A DNA stretch of 9,538 nucleotides, taken from assembly GCA_003507115.1 (NCBI GenBank), contig DNWN01000153.1, positions 6,171-15,708 of the forward strand, read 5' to 3'. The DNA comes from Cryomorphaceae bacterium. GTDB taxonomy: Bacteria; Bacteroidota; Bacteroidia; Flavobacteriales; Schleiferiaceae. The position numbers and the translations under genes are program-made. Positions 6,740 to 9,538 of the stretch are shown piece by piece (positions within the stretch are counted from its first letter, which is position 1; every line of letters begins with the position of its first letter). The notes under the pieces were generated by a model, which saw nothing but the letters and a program-made list of their open reading frames with translations, was not told the DNA's origin and ran no database searches.

Positions 6740-8170
6740 ATGAAGAAAGCATCCATCTTCTTTCGGACCGCCTCTTTGGCAGCCGTCGCCCTTTTGGCGG
6801 CGTGTTCTGGTTCTGATCACGGCGAACTCGTCGGCGTTCAAAATCGTCCGGATTTTTACCCATCAGATCCCTACGGAATGGTCTACATCCCTCAAGGCTC
6901 CTTTAACATGGGTAACTCGGACATCGACGTTCCTTCGACGTTGACCGCTCCCACGAAAACAGTGAGTGTCTCCTCTTTCTACATGGATGAGACCGAGATT
7001 ACCAATAACGAGTACCGACAATTCATTCAATGGGTTCGTGACTCCATTCTTCGTTACCGCCTCGCGGAGGGACTGGTGGAAGATTACGAGTACATCAGCT
7101 ATGCAGATATGAATAACCCTACCTATTTTGAGGAATATGTGGGATTAGAGTATCCGGATAGCATGCAGACACATTTGGATTGGAGCCGCAAATTGGTTTG
7201 GGATACCCACCGATACCCCTCCATTGAATACACGGAGGTAATTGAATCGATGTACCTCGCTCCGGAAGAGCGCTATCTGGGTGGTCGTATGTTGGATGCC
7301 CGCCAGTTAAACTATCTCTATTTCTGGATCGACAAGCAAAAGGCGGCGAAAAAGAGCAACCGCGTGGAATACGACTTCAACGACACCGATGGCGATGGCC
7401 GTACCTTCTCTTACAAAGACTACATCAAGGATGGCAAGGCGATCTCGGACCGCTCTAGCTTCTTTGAGAGCGAGATCGTCAACATTTATCCAGATACCTT
7501 GGTGTGGTTGGCCGACTTCACCTACTCGTTCAACGAGCAGATGCACGACAATTATTTCTGGCACCCCGCCTACGACAACTACCCTGTGGTCGGCGTAAAC
7601 TGGAAGCAAGCGATGGCCTTCTGCAACTGGCGTACGCGCTACCGCAATGAATACTTGAAGGTCAATAATGACTTCCAAGAGAATGAATTCCGCCTGCCCA
7701 CCGAATCAGAATGGGAATATGCCGCGCGCGGTGGATTTGAGTTGACGACCTACCCTTGGGGTGGACCCTATACGACCAACAGTCAGGGCTGTTTCTTGGC
7801 AAACTTTAAGCCCTCACGCGGTAACCTGACCGCAGACGGTGGCTTCCACCCCGTCAAGGTGACCTCCTACGAACCCAACGGCTACGGTCTCTACTGTATG
7901 GCCGGCAACGTGGCCGAATGGACGAGTACGTCATGGGATGAAGCGAGCTACTATTATGTGGCAGATTTCAACCCGGACTTCAAATACAACGCTAGCGATA
8001 GCGATCCCGAGACATTGAAGCGGAAAGTGATTCGCGGTGGATCTTGGAAAGACATCGCTTCCTACATGCAAGTAGGTGCACGAGATTATGAGTATCAAGA
8101 CACCAATAAGTCGTACATCGGTTTCCGAACTGTGCAAAGCTTCTTGGGCCGTGACGCTCGTGATTTCTAG
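6740..8170 (+). CDS. gldK: Gliding motility/type IX secretion lipoprotein GldK (PorK)
   Basis: A 476-residue outer-membrane lipoprotein. The signal peptide ends in the lipobox LAAC with C22 as the lipidated residue. The mature protein has the formylglycine-generating-enzyme (FGE-sulfatase) fold: MVYIPQGSFNMGNSD at 47-61, YMDETEITNNEYRQFI, VVGVNWKQAMAFCNW, FRLPTESEWEYAARGG, GNVAEWTSTSW, RGGSWKD at 432-438 and a final YIGFRTV. The cysteine pair that FGE enzymes use in the segment after RGGS is absent, so the domain is structural. With GldN (PorN) it forms the large periplasmic ring attached to the outer membrane that connects to the GldLM motor. A long insertion relative to FGE enzymes (about 85-260) contains a DTDGDG segment at 215-220 resembling a calcium-binding loop. 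It is followed 40 nt later by gldL. Confidence 0.96.
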   Translation: MKKASIFFRTASLAAVALLAACSGSDHGELVGVQNRPDFYPSDPYGMVYIPQGSFNMGNSDIDVPSTLTAPTKTVSVSSFYMDETEITNNEYRQFIQWVRDSILRYRLAEGLVEDYEYISYADMNNPTYFEEYVGLEYPDSMQTHLDWSRKLVWDTHRYPSIEYTEVIESMYLAPEERYLGGRMLDARQLNYLYFWIDKQKAAKKSNRVEYDFNDTDGDGRTFSYKDYIKDGKAISDRSSFFESEIVNIYPDTLVWLADFTYSFNEQMHDNYFWHPAYDNYPVVGVNWKQAMAFCNWRTRYRNEYLKVNNDFQENEFRLPTESEWEYAARGGFELTTYPWGGPYTTNSQGCFLANFKPSRGNLTADGGFHPVKVTSYEPNGYGLYCMAGNVAEWTSTSWDEASYYYVADFNPDFKYNASDSDPETLKRKVIRGGSWKDIASYMQVGARDYEYQDTNKSYIGFRTVQSFLGRDARDF

Positions 8171-8210
8171 AACAAACCCTTTTACAACTCAACTCTAATT
8201 TTCTTTTGAC

Positions 8211-8864
8211 ATGGCTTTAATTGACGTAAACGGTAAGCGCTTCAAGAATTTCATGACCAAACTCTATGGTTTGGGTGCGGCAGTCGTAATCATGGGTGCA
8301 CTATTCAAGATCTTACACCTTCCCTTCGCAGATTTTATGCTCATTATTGGTTTGACCACGGAGGCAGTCATCTTTGCGATTTCGGCATTTGAAGCTCCCA
8401 TTAAAGATTACGACTGGTCCCTCGTCTATCCGGAATTTGACGCCAATGAATCCGGGAAAAGTGGACGTAAAGGAACCTTGACCCAAGAAATGGATCGAAT
8501 GATGGAAGAGGCCAAAATCGGACCTGAATTATTGTCAAGTCTGGGAGACGGAATGCGTCGTTTGAGTGATACTGCGGCTTCATTAAACTCAGCGGTAGAC
8601 GCCGCGGGTGCGACGGCAGCCTACTCGGATCAATTGAACTCCGCTGCCAAGAACATGGAAGCGCTCAACGCTCTATATGCTGTCCAATTGGAGAATACCA
8701 CAAACCAAGTGGAGGTTCAGAACAGTTTGATGGAAAAGTTGGGCTCCTCGATGGCAAGCTCTGAGAACTTGTCTGACGAAGTGACCAAATTGGCGAACAA
8801 CTTAGGACAGCTCAATGGGGTCTATGGTAACATGTTAGCTGCCATGGGCGGTAACCGTTCCTAA
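8211..8864 (+). CDS. gldL: Type IX secretion/gliding motor inner-membrane protein GldL (PorL)
   Basis: A 217-residue protein with two transmembrane helices near the N-terminus: about 18-35 (LYGLGAAVVIMGALFKIL) and about 42-60 (FMLIIGLTTEAVIFAISAF). The rest is a cytoplasmic tail. GldL forms a pentamer around the GldM helix pair and converts proton-motive force into rotation or torque for secretion and gliding. Conserved polar and protonatable membrane residues are present: Y19, K33, H36 and E51, which I align by eye with Y13, K27, H30 and E49 of F. johnsoniae GldL. The DYDWSLVYPEF motif after helix 2 is also typical. From about residue 90 the tail is Ala/Ser/Leu/Asn-rich with heptad-like spacing, consistent with a coiled coil. 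It lies between gldK and gldM with 49 nt to the latter and no convincing promoter. Confidence 0.96.
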   Translation: MALIDVNGKRFKNFMTKLYGLGAAVVIMGALFKILHLPFADFMLIIGLTTEAVIFAISAFEAPIKDYDWSLVYPEFDANESGKSGRKGTLTQEMDRMMEEAKIGPELLSSLGDGMRRLSDTAASLNSAVDAAGATAAYSDQLNSAAKNMEALNALYAVQLENTTNQVEVQNSLMEKLGSSMASSENLSDEVTKLANNLGQLNGVYGNMLAAMGGNRS

Positions 8865-8913
8865 ACATCGAATAGTTTGACTTCATACCCTCTCCATTAA
8901 ATAATTCCCAGCC

Positions 8914-9538
8914 ATGGCTTCAGGTACTCTGACTCCCCGTCAAAAAATGATTAACATGATGTACTTGGTGTTGACCGCTATGCTTGCGCTCAACGTCTCC
9001 AAGGACATCCTCCTGGTTCTGCACAAACTCGATCAGGGCATGACGAAAACAGTCAACACCGTGGCCAAGGGTACGGAGAACATCTATCGTTCTTTTGAAG
9101 CTCAATTGGAGGACAACCCGCGTGCCGTTGAACCATGGGAAGTGGCCAAAGAGGTTCGGAAACAAACGAATGACGTTTTTGGTCTCTTGAGCAAGACGCG
9201 TACGGACTTGATCGACTTGACCGGTGGGGTGGATGAAGAAGAAGATGGCCGTTTGAAAGGGGCCGACAACCGAGACATTCCCGAAAACTACTTATTGAAC
9301 GACAAGAGCATTGGCGGCCAAGGCGCAGCCAAAGAAATCAAAGCGCAACTCACGAGCTACCGCGACTATTTGTTGACCGTAGCTGGGGATGATGACAATC
9401 TGAAAAACGAGCTGAATCAAGCGTTCGACTTCTCTGATGTCCAACAAGAGGGCAAGAAGATGACCTGGGAGATGGCTACCTTCTCCGAGCTTCCGCTGGC
9501 CGGTATTATCCCATTTGTCACGGATCTTCAGTCACGCG
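8914..9538 (+). CDS. gldM: Type IX secretion/gliding motor protein GldM (PorM), N-terminal part
   Basis: The first 208 codons of a protein that is usually a little over 500 residues; it runs off the right edge. The start at 8914 gives MASGTLTPRQKMINMMYLVL, the conserved GldM N-terminus. Cytoplasmic R9 precedes the single transmembrane helix at about 12-28 (INMMYLVLTAMLALNVS). The visible periplasmic part is the helical first domain, ending in the family-typical MTWEMATFSELPLAGIIPF segment. In GldLM structures the GldM dimer helices sit off-centre inside the GldL pentamer, and R9 interacts with the membrane glutamate of GldL. The periplasmic domains reach toward the GldKN ring, coupling inner-membrane energy to the outer-membrane translocon. 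The remaining domains, and probably gldN, would lie beyond 9538. Confidence 0.96.
   Translation, partial: MASGTLTPRQKMINMMYLVLTAMLALNVSKDILLVLHKLDQGMTKTVNTVAKGTENIYRSFEAQLEDNPRAVEPWEVAKEVRKQTNDVFGLLSKTRTDLIDLTGGVDEEEDGRLKGADNRDIPENYLLNDKSIGGQGAAKEIKAQLTSYRDYLLTVAGDDDNLKNELNQAFDFSDVQQEGKKMTWEMATFSELPLAGIIPFVTDLQSR

Noticed and set aside
8175..8210. Internal promoter before gldL (TAATTTTC and a TTTTG close to the ATG)
   Set aside because: The match to TAnnTTTG is incomplete, no -33 box is spaced correctly, and T-rich sequence is common in such gaps.
8865..8913. Internal promoter before gldM (TAGTTTG)
   Set aside because: It has one base between TA and TTTG instead of two and no suitable -33 box, so gldM is best read as part of the gldKL unit.
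1..9538. CRISPR arrays, tRNA or rRNA genes, insertion sequences, phage or defence genes
   Set aside because: Both strands were read for tandem repeats, terminal inverted repeats, clover-leaf motifs and transposase or nuclease signatures, and none was found.

Overview
The window comes from a member of the Bacteroidota, most likely Flavobacteriales or a close relative. Three things point there: a gldK-gldL-gldM type IX secretion/gliding block preceded by a PorP/SprF barrel gene, the pairing of miaB with a receiver-less sigma-54 AAA+ regulator, and a promoter element of the Bacteroidota TAnnTTTG type. Base composition looks fairly GC-rich for a flavobacterium. Genus cannot be decided from the sequence.

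Left part, minus strand (2064 down to 1): miaB (tRNA ms2i6A37 methylthiotransferase), then a small unrecognised secreted protein of 137 residues, then the start of a sigma-54 dependent AAA+ regulator that runs off the left edge. Both gene junctions are 4-nt ATGA stop/start overlaps, so the three genes look like one translationally coupled unit. A 111-bp divergent intergenic region (2065-2175) separates it from the rightward genes. It holds a good TAnnTTTG element only 5 nt from the miaB start codon and two short dyads of identical geometry.

Right part, plus strand (2176 to the right edge): topA (DNA topoisomerase I with three C-terminal repeats and no cysteine); 3 nt later, an arginase-fold protein in which every metal-ligand position appears to be substituted; an 85-bp gap; a PorP/SprF outer-membrane barrel protein; then gldK (outer-membrane lipoprotein with a formylglycine-generating-enzyme-like fold but no catalytic cysteines), gldL and the first 208 codons of gldM. 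GldL and GldM form the proton-driven inner-membrane motor, GldK belongs to the periplasmic/outer-membrane ring, and PorP/SprF proteins assist export or surface attachment of cargo. The rest of gldM, and probably gldN, would lie to the right.

The type IX machinery is a known system. The less described elements are the arginase-like pseudoenzyme sitting between topA and the secretion genes, the small exported protein wedged between miaB and the sigma-54 regulator, and the paired dyads in the divergent promoter region. No tRNA, rRNA, CRISPR array, insertion sequence or phage gene was seen.
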